A DNA stretch of 64,000 bases from Streptomyces sp. NBC_00224 (GTDB lineage Bacteria; Actinomycetota; Actinomycetes; Streptomycetales; Streptomycetaceae): contig NZ_CP108106.1 in the NCBI RefSeq assembly GCF_041435195.1, positions 5,681,501 to 5,745,500 on the forward strand, read 5' to 3'. The notes beneath the pieces were generated by a model. The model saw only the letters and a program-made list of their open reading frames with translations, was not told the DNA's origin and made no database searches. Shown piece after piece: positions 8,206 to 16,869 of the stretch. Position 1 is the stretch's first letter, and each line of letters begins with the position of its first letter. The position numbers and the translations under genes were made by a program.

Positions 8206-8412
8206 CTACGCCGGCCAATACGTGCGCGCCCACGAGCGCGGACCCGGCCGGGGGACCGGGTGGCGGGCGATGCGGGCCGGGTCGGACCACTCCTCGGGCG
8301 GCAGTGGCGCGCCGGACGACGCGGACGCCGTCGCCGCGGCGCGCGCCCGGACCACCGCCAGTGCGGCGGCCAGCTCCTCCGGAGTCGGGTTGCCCCGTAC
8401 GACCTTGATCAT
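8206..8412 (-). CDS. pccE: Acyl-CoA carboxylase epsilon subunit
   Basis: A 68-residue accessory subunit found only in actinobacterial acyl-CoA carboxylases, where it binds the alpha and beta chains and raises activity. The family hallmark is the N-terminal MIKVVRGNPTPEELAAALAV, followed by an Ala-rich linker and a Trp-containing C-terminus (WARTYWPA). The ATG at 8412 has GAAGGAG upstream. It lies 17 nt after the pccB stop codon on the same strand, so the two are surely cotranscribed. Confidence 0.92.
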   Translation of the reverse strand: MIKVVRGNPTPEELAAALAVVRARAAATASASSGAPLPPEEWSDPARIARHPVPRPGPRSWARTYWPA

Positions 8413-8429
8413 GACCGCTCCTTCGGGGC

Positions 8430-10022
8430 CTAGAGGGGGATGTTGCCGTGCTTCTTCGGGGGAAGGCTTTCCCGCTTCGTCCGCAGCTGACGCAGGCCCC
8501 GCACGATGTGCGCACGGGTTTCGGACGGCATGATCACGGCGTCCACGTAGCCGCGCTCGGCCGCGATGTACGGGTTGAGGAGCGTGTCCTCGTAGTCGGC
8601 GATCAGCTCCGCGCGGGTGGCCTCGGCGTCGTCCGCGGCCGCGATCGTGCGGCGGTGCAGGATGTTCACCGCGCCCTGCGCGCCCATCACCGCGATCTGC
8701 GCGGTCGGCCAGGCCACGTTGAGGTCGGCGCCCAGGTGCTTGGAGCCCATGACGTCGTACGCGCCGCCGAAGGCCTTGCGGGTGATGACCGTGATCAGCG
8801 GGACGGTCGCCTCGGCGTACGCGTAGATCAGCTTGGCGCCGCGCCGGATGATGCCGCCGTACTCCTGGTCCACGCCCGGCAGGAAGCCCGGCACGTCCAC
8901 GAAGGTGATCACCGGCACGTTGAAGGCGTCGCAGGTGCGCACGAAGCGCGCGGCCTTCTCGGAGGCGTTGATGTCCAGACACCCGGCGAACTGCATCGGC
9001 TGGTTGGCGACGATGCCGACCGGGAAGCCCTCGACGCGGCCGAAGCCGGTGATGATGTTCGGCGCGAACAGGGCCTGGGTCTCCAGGAACTCGCCGTCGT
9101 CCAGGACGTGCTCGATGGCCGTGTGCATGTCGTACGGCTGGTTCGCGGAGTCCGGGATGAGTGTGTCCAGCTCCCGGTCGGAGTCCGAGGGCTCCAGGTC
9201 GGCCTCCTCGGGGAAGGCCGGGGGCTCGCTCAGGTTGTTCGAAGGCAGGTACGAGAGCAGGGACTTGACGTACTCGATGGCGTCCTTCTCGTCGCCCGCC
9301 ATGTGGTGCGCCACACCCGAGGTGGTGTTGTGGGTGCGCGCGCCGCCCAGCTCCTCGAAGCCGACGTCCTCGCCGGTGACGGTCTTGATGACGTCCGGTC
9401 CTGTGATGAACATGTGCGAGGTCTGGTCGACCATCACCGTGAAGTCGGTGATGGCGGGGGAGTAGACCGCGCCGCCCGCGCAGGGCCCCACGATGAGGGA
9501 GATCTGCGGGACCACGCCCGAGGCGTGCACGTTGCGGCGGAAGATCTCGGCGAACAGGCCGAGCGCGACCACGCCCTCCTGGATGCGGGCGCCGCCGCCG
9601 TCGTTGATGCCGATGACCGGGCAGCCGGTCTTCAGCGCGAAGTCCATGACCTTGACGATCTTCTCGCCGTAGACCTCGCCGAGCGAGCCGCCGAAGATGG
9701 TGAAGTCCTGGGAGTAGACGCAGACCGGGCGCCCGTCGACCGTGCCGTAACCGGTGACGACACCGTCTCCGTACGGGCGGTTCTTCTCGATCCCGAAGTT
9801 GGTCGAGCGGTGCCGGGCGAACTCGTCGAGCTCGACGAACGACCCCTCGTCGAGGAGCAGGTCGACCCGCTCACGGGCGGTCAACTTGCCCTTGGCGTGC
9901 TGCTTTTCCACAGCGCGCTCGGAGCCGGCGTGCGTCGCCTCCCCGATGCGGCGCCGCAGATCCGCGAGCTTGCCCGCGGTCGTGTGGATGTCAGTCACTT
10001 CTTGCTGCTCCGGCTCGGACAT
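8430..10022 (-). CDS. pccB: Propionyl-CoA carboxylase beta subunit
   Basis: A 530-residue carboxyltransferase that moves the carboxyl group from carboxybiotin to propionyl-CoA, giving methylmalonyl-CoA, a polyketide and odd-chain fatty acid precursor. The crotonase-like N-domain has the acyl-CoA oxyanion motif [14 protein letters not shown]. The C-domain has [25 protein letters not shown] and the biotin-pocket region [16 protein letters not shown]. Full length and intact. The start at 10022 follows a purine-rich stretch and gives the normal N-terminus. It is transcribed divergently from birA and with pccE; accA2 supplies a biotinylated alpha chain. Confidence 0.95.
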   Translation of the reverse strand: MSEPEQQEVTDIHTTAGKLADLRRRIGEATHAGSERAVEKQHAKGKLTARERVDLLLDEGSFVELDEFARHRSTNFGIEKNRPYGDGVVTGYGTVDGRPVCVYSQDFTIFGGSLGEVYGEKIVKVMDFALKTGCPVIGINDGGGARIQEGVVALGLFAEIFRRNVHASGVVPQISLIVGPCAGGAVYSPAITDFTVMVDQTSHMFITGPDVIKTVTGEDVGFEELGGARTHNTTSGVAHHMAGDEKDAIEYVKSLLSYLPSNNLSEPPAFPEEADLEPSDSDRELDTLIPDSANQPYDMHTAIEHVLDDGEFLETQALFAPNIITGFGRVEGFPVGIVANQPMQFAGCLDINASEKAARFVRTCDAFNVPVITFVDVPGFLPGVDQEYGGIIRRGAKLIYAYAEATVPLITVITRKAFGGAYDVMGSKHLGADLNVAWPTAQIAVMGAQGAVNILHRRTIAAADDAEATRAELIADYEDTLLNPYIAAERGYVDAVIMPSETRAHIVRGLRQLRTKRESLPPKKHGNIPL

Positions 10023-10144
10023 CGGGATGCGGCTCCCTGCCTGGTCACGGGTTTCGGCTGGCTACTGACTCGTAGGGTAGTGGCGCGGATACCGTTCGGC
10101 AGTGCGTCGTTTGCCACACCGGGGTGCGCTTGCGCCCGCGCGCC

Positions 10145-10150
10145 TAACCT
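10145..10150 (+). promoter_or_regulatory. -10 box for leaderless birA
   Basis: TAACCT ends 7 nt before the ATG at 10158 and no ribosome binding site is present. The predicted transcript starts at the ATG. Confidence 0.55.
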
Positions 10151-10157
10151 GGCTCGT

Positions 10158-11018
10158 ATGACGCCCCAGGACGCATCCGAAAGCCGCTGGTCCGACCTCG
10201 ACCGGCCTCCTCTCAACGCCTCCGCCCTGCGCCACGCCCTCGTGCGGCCCGGCGCCCTGTGGACCTCCCTGGACGTGGTCCAGGCGACGGGCTCGACCAA
10301 CTCCGACCTGACCGCCCGGGCCAAGGAGCTCCCCGAGGGCGCGGTCCTGGTGGCCGAGGAGCAGACCGCCGGGCGCGGCCGCCTCGACCGCAGCTGGTCG
10401 GCGCCGCCGCGCTCGGGCCTCTTCTTCTCCGTGCTGCTGCGGCCCGGCCCGGGCGTCCCGGTGGACCGCTGGGGCTGGCTGCCGCTGCTCGCCGGGGTGG
10501 CGGTGGCCACCGGCCTGTCCCGCGCCGCGGGCGTCGACACGGAGCTGAAGTGGCCCAACGACCTGCTGGTCAAGGTCGGCGGCGAGGAGCGCAAGGCGGG
10601 CGGGATCCTGGCCGAGCGGGCGGGCGAGGACGCGGTGGTGGTCGGCATCGGCCTCAACGTCACCCTGCGCGCCGACGAACTGCCGGTGCCCGCCGCCGGG
10701 TCGCTGGCGCTGGCGAACGCGATCTCGACCGACCGCGAGACCCTGCTGCGGGCCGTGCTGCGCTCCCTGGAGCAGTGGTACGTGGACTGGCGCGAGGCGG
10801 GCGGCGACCCGACGGCGTCCCGGCTCCAGGAGACGTACGCGGCGGGCTGCGCCACGCTCGGCCGGGCCGTGCGCGCCGAGCTCCCGGGCGACCGCGCCCT
10901 GACCGGCGAGGCGGTCGCGGTGGACGCGGACGGGCGCCTGGTGCTCGCCACGGAGGAGGGTGGGCGCGAGTCGGTGGCGGCGGGCGACATCGTCCACCTG
11001 CGCCCGGCGGCCGACTGA
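10158..11018 (+). CDS. birA: Biotin--[acetyl-CoA-carboxylase] ligase
   Basis: This 286-residue ligase forms biotinyl-AMP and attaches biotin to the lysine of the carboxylase carrier domain. The BPL/LplA catalytic domain shows the nucleotide/biotin loop GRGRLDRSW (72-80) and the substrate motif KWPNDLLVK. A C-terminal SH3-like domain ends with VAAGDIVHLRP. There is no N-terminal DNA-binding domain, so it is a class I ligase and not a repressor. The ATG at 10158 is chosen because of the leaderless-type TAACCT box; the open frame extends far upstream antisense to pccB, but that part is a shadow. Its position divergent from pccB fits its role. Confidence 0.93.
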   Translation: MTPQDASESRWSDLDRPPLNASALRHALVRPGALWTSLDVVQATGSTNSDLTARAKELPEGAVLVAEEQTAGRGRLDRSWSAPPRSGLFFSVLLRPGPGVPVDRWGWLPLLAGVAVATGLSRAAGVDTELKWPNDLLVKVGGEERKAGGILAERAGEDAVVVGIGLNVTLRADELPVPAAGSLALANAISTDRETLLRAVLRSLEQWYVDWREAGGDPTASRLQETYAAGCATLGRAVRAELPGDRALTGEAVAVDADGRLVLATEEGGRESVAAGDIVHLRPAAD

Positions 11019-11163
11019 GCCGGTGGTTTCGCCTCCGCACCGCCTCCGAGCGACAAGGCAACGGGTGCGAGGACGTGAGCTACGGCACACCTGCCGTATC
11101 GTGGAGCCCGATCCAGCGACAGATCGGCAGGTAAGTGCGCAGGGAACGGGCAGGAGGCGGCTG

Positions 11164-12321
11164 GTGACCGTCGACGACACGCAGTCCGGTGAGGGTGCCG
11201 GCCCCCCCTCGGAGCCGGCGCCCTCCGCGTACCCGACCCCGCACCACGTCGTGGACCACACCGCCGAGCCCACCGCCGATCCGCTCGCCATCCGCCTGGA
11301 GCAGCTGATCCTGGGCGCGGACCGCCGGTACACGCCGTTCCAGGCGGCCAGGACCGCCGGAGTCTCCATGGAGCTGGCCTCGCGGTTCTGGCGGGCCATG
11401 GGGTTCGCGGACATCGGGCAGGCCAAGGCGCTCACCGAGGCCGACGTGCTGGCGCTGCGCCGGCTGGCCGGTCTGGTCGAGGCGGGGCTGCTCAGCGAGC
11501 CCATGGCGGTGCAGGTGGCCCGCTCCACCGGGCAGACCACCGCCCGGCTGGCCGAATGGCAGATCGATTCCTTCCTGGAGGGCCTGACCGAGCCGCCCGA
11601 GCCCGGTATGACCCGTACGGAGGTCACGTACCCGCTGGTGGAGCTGCTCCTGCCGGAGCTGGAGGAGTTCCTCGTCTATGTGTGGCGGCGCCAGCTGGCC
11701 GCCGCCACCGGGCGCGTGGTGCAGGCCGCCGACGACGAGGAGATGGTCGACCGGCGGCTCGCCGTCGGCTTCGCGGACCTCGTCGGGTTCACGCGGCTCA
11801 CCCGGCGCCTGGAGGAGGAGGAGCTGGGCGAGCTCGTCGAGGCCTTCGAGACGACCGCCGCCGACCTGGTCGCCGCGCACGGCGGCCGCCTCATCAAGAC
11901 CCTCGGCGACGAGGTCCTGTTCGCCGCCGACGACGCCGGGACGGCCGCCGAGATATCGCTCCGGCTGATCGAGACCATGGGCCACGACGAGTCGATGCCG
12001 GCGCTGCGCGTGGGCATCGCCTTCGGCACGGTCACCACCCGGATGGGCGATGTCTTCGGCACGACCGTGAACCTGGCCAGCAGGCTCACCTCGATAGCGC
12101 CCAAGGACTCGGTCCTGGTGGACGGCGCGTTCGCGGAGGAGCTGGCGCGTACGGGCGACGCACCGGTGTCGGAGACGCAGGCCGCGGAGGAGGCCGCGAA
12201 GGCGGAGAAGGAGGGCGAGGAGCCCCCCAAGTACCGCTTCGCGCTCCAGCCGATGTGGCAGCGGCCGGTGCGCGGGCTCGGGGTGGTCGAGCCCTGGATG
12301 CTGCACCGCCGTGGTGCGTGA
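11164..12321 (+). CDS. cya: Class III adenylate cyclase
   Basis: Makes cAMP from ATP. The 385-residue protein has an N-terminal helical region (about 40-190) of the adenylate cyclase regulatory type. The class III catalytic domain follows: FADLVGFT at 203-210 with metal ligand D205, and KTLGDEVLF at 245-253 with metal ligand D249. It then shows the VGIAFGTVTTRMGDVFGTTVNLASRL transition-state block. The GTG at 11164 has AGGAGG 6 nt upstream. No membrane span is seen, so it is cytosolic. It lies downstream of birA on the same strand with a 145-bp gap and probably has its own promoter. Confidence 0.93.
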   Translation: MTVDDTQSGEGAGPPSEPAPSAYPTPHHVVDHTAEPTADPLAIRLEQLILGADRRYTPFQAARTAGVSMELASRFWRAMGFADIGQAKALTEADVLALRRLAGLVEAGLLSEPMAVQVARSTGQTTARLAEWQIDSFLEGLTEPPEPGMTRTEVTYPLVELLLPELEEFLVYVWRRQLAAATGRVVQAADDEEMVDRRLAVGFADLVGFTRLTRRLEEEELGELVEAFETTAADLVAAHGGRLIKTLGDEVLFAADDAGTAAEISLRLIETMGHDESMPALRVGIAFGTVTTRMGDVFGTTVNLASRLTSIAPKDSVLVDGAFAEELARTGDAPVSETQAAEEAAKAEKEGEEPPKYRFALQPMWQRPVRGLGVVEPWMLHRRGA

Positions 12322-12331
12322 TCTTTGGCCC

Positions 12332-12388
12332 GGTGTTCGTCTGCGGGCCGGTGGGGGCTGGTCGCGCAGTTTCCCGCGCCCCTAGGGG
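12332..12388 (+). repeat. Dispersed GC-rich repeat, plus orientation
   Basis: Reads GTTCGTCTGCGGGCCGGTGG then GGGCTGGTCGCGCAGTTTCC then CGCGCCCCTAGGGG. It follows the cya stop codon directly and can serve as part of its transcript end. Confidence 0.7.
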
Positions 12389-12420
12389 ACGCTGGCGCGC
12401 CCATCTAGGATTCCCCGACG

Positions 12421-12432
12421 TAACGTTCGTTA
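12421..12432. promoter_or_regulatory. Perfect inverted repeat upstream of the enoyl-CoA hydratase
   Basis: TAACG-TT-CGTTA is a perfect 12-bp palindrome 19 nt before the start codon, overlapping the expected promoter or 5' untranslated region. It looks like a repressor operator of the TetR type; the protein that binds it is unknown. Confidence 0.45.
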
Positions 12433-12451
12433 ACGTCGTCGGGAGGGTCTC

Positions 12452-13252
12452 ATGGGCACGGATGAGCAGCGGTACGGGGAGTTCGTGGGCGTACGGCGGC
12501 ACGGGTACGTCGCCGAGCTGGTCCTGGACCGGCCCAAGGCGATGAACGCCGTCTCCACCGAGATGGCCCGCTCGATCGCCGCCGCCTGCGACGCGCTCGC
12601 CGCCGACCCCTCGGCGCGGGCGGTCGTGGTGACCTCCACGCACGAGCGGGCCTTCTGCGTGGGCGCCGACCTCAAGGAGCGCAACTCCTTCACCGACGCC
12701 GAGCTCGTACGCCAGCGCCCCACCGCGCGGGCCTGCTACACCGGCGTCCTGGAGCTGCCGATGCCGACCGTGGCCGCCGTGCACGGCTTCGCGCTCGGCG
12801 GCGGGTTCGAGCTGGCGCTCGCCTGCGACCTGATCGTGGCGGACGCGACGGCGGTCGTCGGCCTGCCGGAGGTCTCGGTCGGCGTGATCCCCGGCGGCGG
12901 CGGTACGCAGCTGCTGCCCCGGCGCGTGGGCGCGGCCCGGGCGGCCGAACTGGTCTTCACCGCACGGCGGGTGGAGGCTCCGGAGGCGGGCGAGCTGGGC
13001 CTGGTCGACGTGCTCGTGGGCGCCGGCGAGGACCGTACGGAGGCGCTGGCGCTGGCCGGGCGGATCGCGGCGAACTCGCCGGTCGGGCTGCGCGCGGCCA
13101 AGCGGGCGATGCGGCTGGGGCACGGGCTCGACCTGCGGGCGGGCCTGGAGGTCGAGGACGCGGCGTGGCGGTCGGTGGCGTTCTCGGGGGACCGGGCGGA
13201 GGGCGTCGCGGCGTTCAACGAGAAGCGGAAGCCGCAGTGGCCGGGCGAGTGA
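12452..13252 (+). CDS. Enoyl-CoA hydratase/isomerase family protein
   Basis: A 266-residue crotonase-fold enzyme of fatty acid or branched-chain acyl-CoA beta-oxidation. The acyl-CoA oxyanion hole regions are AFCVGADLKERN and HGFALGGGFELALACD. The catalytic region is LPEVSVGVIPGGGGTQ, with the Glu and Gly placed as in genuine hydratases. The ATG at 12452 follows GGGAGGG. The exact substrate cannot be told from sequence. An operator-like palindrome directly upstream suggests induction by a specific ligand. Confidence 0.9.
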   Translation: MGTDEQRYGEFVGVRRHGYVAELVLDRPKAMNAVSTEMARSIAAACDALAADPSARAVVVTSTHERAFCVGADLKERNSFTDAELVRQRPTARACYTGVLELPMPTVAAVHGFALGGGFELALACDLIVADATAVVGLPEVSVGVIPGGGGTQLLPRRVGAARAAELVFTARRVEAPEAGELGLVDVLVGAGEDRTEALALAGRIAANSPVGLRAAKRAMRLGHGLDLRAGLEVEDAAWRSVAFSGDRAEGVAAFNEKRKPQWPGE

Positions 13253-13309
13253 GCTGATCTTGTAGTCGGCCCGGGCCCGGCCAACTGATCAAAACGGGGC
13301 AAACCTCCC

Positions 13310-13315
13310 TAAGCT
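13310..13315 (+). promoter_or_regulatory. -10 box for the GGDEF gene
   Basis: TAAGCT is followed by 6 nt (GGAGGG) and the ATG at 13322. The purine run is too close to the ATG to work well as a ribosome binding site, so a leaderless start is likelier. Confidence 0.5.
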
Positions 13316-13321
13316 GGAGGG

Positions 13322-14476
13322 ATGCGCGGTGAGGGCGAGGGTGTCGGCGGGACCGAGGACGTACGGCTGCGGGCCGTGGTGTCGCTGGCTCAGGCCATGG
13401 CGGCGGCCCACACCCCGCGCGAGTCCTGGCGGGCGGCCGCGCTCGGCGCGCGGGACGCGCTCGCCGGGAACTTCGCCGCGCTCTCCACGTGGGAGCGGGA
13501 GCTCGGGCGGCTGCGGGTCCTGGTGAACGCGGGCGAACGGGCCGAGGGGGAGGAGGAGTTCCCCGAGGACGAGACGTATCCGGTGCACCAGTTCCCCGAG
13601 ATCACCGAGTTCCTGCACGAGCGGTGGGCCGGCGGGGGCGAGCCCAACGCCTGGGTGGAGACGGCCGCGGGGCCCGGCGACGCGGCGGGCTACTGCCACG
13701 AGCGGGTCACCGCGCTGCGGCGGCGCGGGCGCGGCTGCTGCGTGGTCGCGCCGATCGTGCTGCACGGGCGGGCGTGGGGCGAGCTGTACGTGGCCCGGCC
13801 GGTGGGCGCGCCCGTCTTCGACGCGTCCGACGCGGACTTCGCGACCGTCCTGGCGTCGGTGGCGGCGGCCGGGATCGCCCAGACCGAACGCCTGGAGGAG
13901 GTCCGCCGCCTCGCCTTCACCGACCCGCTGACGGGCCTGGCCAACCGCAGGGCGGTGGACGTACGCCTGGACGAGGCGGTCGAGAGCCACCGCAGGGACG
14001 GCTCGGTGGTGAGCCTGGTGGTGTGCGACCTGAACGGCCTCAAGCGGGTCAACGACACCCGGGGCCACGCGGTCGGCGACCGGCTCCTTGAGCGCTTCGG
14101 CTCGGTGCTCTCCCTCTGCGGCGCGAAGCTCCCGGGCGCGCTGGCGGCACGCCTGGGCGGCGACGAGTTCTGCCTCCTCTCGGTGGGCCCGTCACCGGAC
14201 GACGTCGTCCGGGTGGCGTCCGAACTGTGCCTGCGGGCGGGCGAGTTGGAACTGGGCGAGGGCGTGGCGTGCGGGGTCGCCTCCACGGGCGACCCCATCG
14301 GCCCGGTCCGCTCGGCCCGCCGCCTGTTCCGCCTCGCGGACGCGGCCCAGTACCGGGCGAAGGCGGCCCGCTCGACGACGCCGGTGGTGGCGGGGCGGGA
14401 CGGAGCGGTAATCCAACTCGCGGACACGCCACAGCCGGAACGGGCGGAGCGGAGGCGGTTCCGGGGGAGGGGGTAG
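13322..14476 (+). CDS. cdgE: GAF-GGDEF diguanylate cyclase
   Basis: Makes cyclic di-GMP, which controls development in Streptomyces. The 384-residue protein has a GAF-like sensor (about 15-185), a short coiled linker (ERLEEVRRLAFTDPLTGLANRR), and a GGDEF domain with an intact GGDEF at 279-283. The RxxD inhibitory site expected five residues before GGDEF is absent (residues 270-273 are LPGA), so classical product inhibition is not expected. No transmembrane segment is present. The ATG at 13322 is set by the TAAGCT box. The match to cdgE of S. coelicolor is by gene neighbourhood and domain order, from memory. Confidence 0.88.
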   Translation: MRGEGEGVGGTEDVRLRAVVSLAQAMAAAHTPRESWRAAALGARDALAGNFAALSTWERELGRLRVLVNAGERAEGEEEFPEDETYPVHQFPEITEFLHERWAGGGEPNAWVETAAGPGDAAGYCHERVTALRRRGRGCCVVAPIVLHGRAWGELYVARPVGAPVFDASDADFATVLASVAAAGIAQTERLEEVRRLAFTDPLTGLANRRAVDVRLDEAVESHRRDGSVVSLVVCDLNGLKRVNDTRGHAVGDRLLERFGSVLSLCGAKLPGALAARLGGDEFCLLSVGPSPDDVVRVASELCLRAGELELGEGVACGVASTGDPIGPVRSARRLFRLADAAQYRAKAARSTTPVVAGRDGAVIQLADTPQPERAERRRFRGRG

Positions 14477-14881
14477 GGGGGCCCGGGGTTTGTCTGCGGG
14501 TGGGTGGGGGCTGAGCGCGCAGTTCCCCGCGCCCCTTTTTGGCCCGGTGTTTGTCTGCGGGCTGCGTGTGGCTGGTCGCGCCGTTCCCCGCGCCCCTTAG
14601 GTATCTCCAGCCCCTCGGGAGTGCGAGGTGCGGGCCCCTTTTAGGGGCGCGGGGAACTGCGCGACCAGCCACAGTCGGCCCGCAGGCGAACGGAGACCCG
14701 GGGCGGAGCCCCGTAGCGGGGTGCAGGGGCCGCAGGCCCCGCAACAGGGGTCCGGGGGCGCAGCCCCCGGGAAACGAGCCTCCACCCCCACCCACCCCCG
14801 GAGGGTTAAGGGAACGGGGCGGGGTGGGGGACCCGCACTCCACTAGTGACACGCGCCGATTCAATCCGTACGCTGCTGAAT
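14477..14881. repeat. Gene-free repeat cluster before hutH
   Basis: These 405 bases hold three copies of the dispersed GC-rich repeat, two in plus orientation (14481-14537 and 14545-14600) and one in minus (14642-14695). A set of short self-complementary units follows between 14698 and 14780, such as CGGGGCGGAGCCCCG, GGGGCCGCAGGCCCC and CGGGGGCGCAGCCCCCG. The region ends with the hutH promoter. No gene is supported. Confidence 0.7.
14869..14874 (+). promoter_or_regulatory. -10 box deciding the hutH start
   Basis: TACGCT lies exactly 7 nt before the ATG at 14882. A longer frame opens at 14846, but it would start upstream of this box. Confidence 0.5.
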
Positions 14882-16429
14882 ATGGATATGCACACTGTCG
14901 TGGTGGGGACGTCCGGGACGACCCCGGAGGACGTCGTCGCCGTCGCCCGTCAGGGCGCCCGGGTCGAGCTGTCGGCCGAAGCACTCGACGCCCTCGCCAG
15001 GGCCCGAGCGATCGTCGACGCGCTCGCCGCCAAGCCGGAGCCCGTGTACGGCGTCTCCACCGGCTTCGGCGCCCTCGCCAGCCGGCACATCAGCCCGGAC
15101 CTGCGCGCTCAGCTCCAGCGCAACATCGTGCGCTCGCACGCCGCGGGCATGGGCCCGCGCGTGGAGCGCGAGGTCGTGCGCGCGCTGATGTTCCTGCGGC
15201 TGAAGACCGTCGCCTCCGGCCACACCGGCGTACGCCCCTCCGTGGCGCGGACGATGGCGGACATCCTGAACGCCGGCATCACCCCGGTCGTCCACGAGTA
15301 CGGCTCGCTCGGCTGCTCCGGCGACCTCGCGCCGCTCTCGCACTGTGCCATGACCCTGATGGGCGAGGGCGACGCCGAGGGCCCCGACGGTGTCGTACGG
15401 CCCGCGGGCGAGCTGCTCGCCGAGGCCGGCATCGAGCCCGTCGAGCTGCGCGAGAAGGAGGGCCTGGCCCTCCTCAACGGCACCGACGGCATGCTCGGCA
15501 TGCTGATCATGGCCCTCGCCGACCTCAAGAAGCTCTACACCTCCGCCGACATCACCGCGGCCCTCTCGCTGGAGGCGCTGCTCGGCACCGCCAAGGTGCT
15601 CGCGCCCGAGCTGCACGCCATCCGCCCGCACCCCGGCCAGGGCGCCTCCGCCGCCAACATGCTGGCCGTGCTGAAGGGTTCGGGCCTGACCGGGCACTTC
15701 CAGCAGGACGAGGCCCCGCGCGTCCAGGACGCGTACTCGGTGCGCTGCGCCCCCCAGGTCGCCGGCGCGGGCCGCGACACCATGGCGTACGCCCTGACCG
15801 TCGCCGAGCGCGAGCTCGCCTCGGCCGTCGACAACCCGGTCGTCCTGCCGGACGGGCGCGTGGAGTCCAACGGCAACTTCCACGGCGCCCCGGTCGCCTA
15901 CGTCCTGGACTTCCTGGCGATCGCCGCCGCCGACCTCGGCTCCATCGCCGAGCGCCGCACCGACCGTCTGCTCGACAAGAACCGCTCGCACGGCCTGCCG
16001 CCGTTCCTCGCGGACGACGCCGGCGTCGACTCCGGTCTGATGATCGCCCAGTACACGCAGGCCGCCCTGGTCAGCGAGATGAAGCGGCTGGCCGTGCCCG
16101 CCTCCGCCGACTCCATCCCGTCCTCGGCGATGCAGGAGGACCACGTCTCCATGGGCTGGTCGGCCGCCCGCAAGCTGCGCACCGCGATCGACAACCTGAC
16201 CCGGATCATCGCCGTCGAGATGTACGCGGCGACCCGGGGCATCGAGCTGCGCCACGGCCTCACCGCCGCGCCCGCCTCCCAGGCCGCCATCAAGGCCGCC
16301 CGCGAAGCCGGCGTCGGCGGGCCCGGCCCGGACCGCTTCCTCGCCCCCGACCTGGCCGCCGCCGACGCGTTCGTCCGCAGCGGGCAGCTGGTCGCGGCGG
16401 TGGAGCCGGTGACCGGCCCGCTGGCCTGA
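14882..16429 (+). CDS. hutH: Histidine ammonia-lyase
   Basis: Removes ammonia from L-histidine to give urocanate, the first step of histidine breakdown. The 515-residue protein has the catalytic tyrosine in VYGVSTGFG (about 56-64). The MIO cofactor triad is C145-S146-G147 in GSLGCSGDLAPLSH. Most lyases of this family have Ala-Ser-Gly; I believe Cys is usual in the Streptomyces enzymes, where it still cyclises. C-terminal blocks NRSHGLPPFL and MQEDHVSMGWSA are intact. A start at 14846 is possible, but the ATG at 14882 fits the -10 spacing, and MHTVVVG agrees with known orthologues. No other hut gene is nearby. Confidence 0.94.
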   Translation: MDMHTVVVGTSGTTPEDVVAVARQGARVELSAEALDALARARAIVDALAAKPEPVYGVSTGFGALASRHISPDLRAQLQRNIVRSHAAGMGPRVEREVVRALMFLRLKTVASGHTGVRPSVARTMADILNAGITPVVHEYGSLGCSGDLAPLSHCAMTLMGEGDAEGPDGVVRPAGELLAEAGIEPVELREKEGLALLNGTDGMLGMLIMALADLKKLYTSADITAALSLEALLGTAKVLAPELHAIRPHPGQGASAANMLAVLKGSGLTGHFQQDEAPRVQDAYSVRCAPQVAGAGRDTMAYALTVAERELASAVDNPVVLPDGRVESNGNFHGAPVAYVLDFLAIAAADLGSIAERRTDRLLDKNRSHGLPPFLADDAGVDSGLMIAQYTQAALVSEMKRLAVPASADSIPSSAMQEDHVSMGWSAARKLRTAIDNLTRIIAVEMYAATRGIELRHGLTAAPASQAAIKAAREAGVGGPGPDRFLAPDLAAADAFVRSGQLVAAVEPVTGPLA

Positions 16430-16439
16430 CCCACACGCG

Positions 16440-16486
16440 GTACGCGAAGGGGCGCCCGGGAAGTTCCCGGGCGCCCCTTCGCGTAC
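16440..16486. terminator. Long perfect hairpin between hutH and the sortase substrate
   Basis: A 23-bp perfect stem (16440-16462 with 16464-16486) has a single unpaired base at 16463. It lies 10 bases after the hutH stop and 11 before the stop of the convergent gene at 16498, so it can terminate both. Confidence 0.85.
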
Positions 16487-16497
16487 GTACGCGTACG

Positions 16498-16773
16498 TCA
16501 GTACCGCTGCCGCGCCCGCCGCACCGAGAAGGCGACGAACCCGGCCCCCACGCCCAGGAAGAGCGTGCCGCCGAACAGGTACGGGGACGTGTCCACGGTG
16601 CCCGTGTCGGCGAGGGCGAGATCCGCCTGGGTGCCCGGAGCGGCGGCCGTCGAACGGGCCGGGGCCGACGGTGGCTTCCCGTCCGTGGCGTTGGCTGACG
16701 GGACGAACCACAGAGCGCAGAGCAGCGAGCCCGCCGCGGTGGCGGTGAGCAGAGGCCGGCGAGCGACGGACAC
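16498..16773 (-). CDS. Small LAxTG sortase-anchored surface protein
   Basis: A 91-residue exported protein. An Arg-containing signal peptide (MSVARRPLLTATAAGSLLCA, likely cut after SANA near residue 29) is followed by a short Pro/Ala/Ser-rich mature part. A cell-wall sorting signal then reads LADTG at residues 54-58, a hydrophobic stretch, and the RRARQRY tail. LAxTG is the motif recognised by class E sortases in Streptomyces, as for the long chaplins. The GTG at 16773 has AAGGGGG upstream. After cleavage only about 27 residues would remain on the wall, so it may be a spacer or signalling peptide. No sortase gene is in the window. Confidence 0.75.
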   Translation of the reverse strand: MSVARRPLLTATAAGSLLCALWFVPSANATDGKPPSAPARSTAAAPGTQADLALADTGTVDTSPYLFGGTLFLGVGAGFVAFSVRRARQRY

Positions 16774-16869
16774 CTAGTCGATCCCCCTTGTGGATACGGC
16801 GAATTGGTGGTGTGTGCCGATGCTAGTGAAAGCAGCGGGTCGCAGGAAAGTCGCGGAGGTCCCGAGCCC

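Noticed and set aside
8448..10157. Long open frame leading into birA on the plus strand
   Set aside because: It is antisense to pccE and pccB and has the repetitive composition of a shadow frame in high-GC DNA. The real birA start is the ATG at 10158 with its TAACCT box.
14698..14790. Possible insertion sequence remnant before hutH
   Set aside because: There are several short GC-rich palindromes but no transposase fragment or flanking direct repeats. It fits the common intergenic hairpin clusters of Streptomyces.
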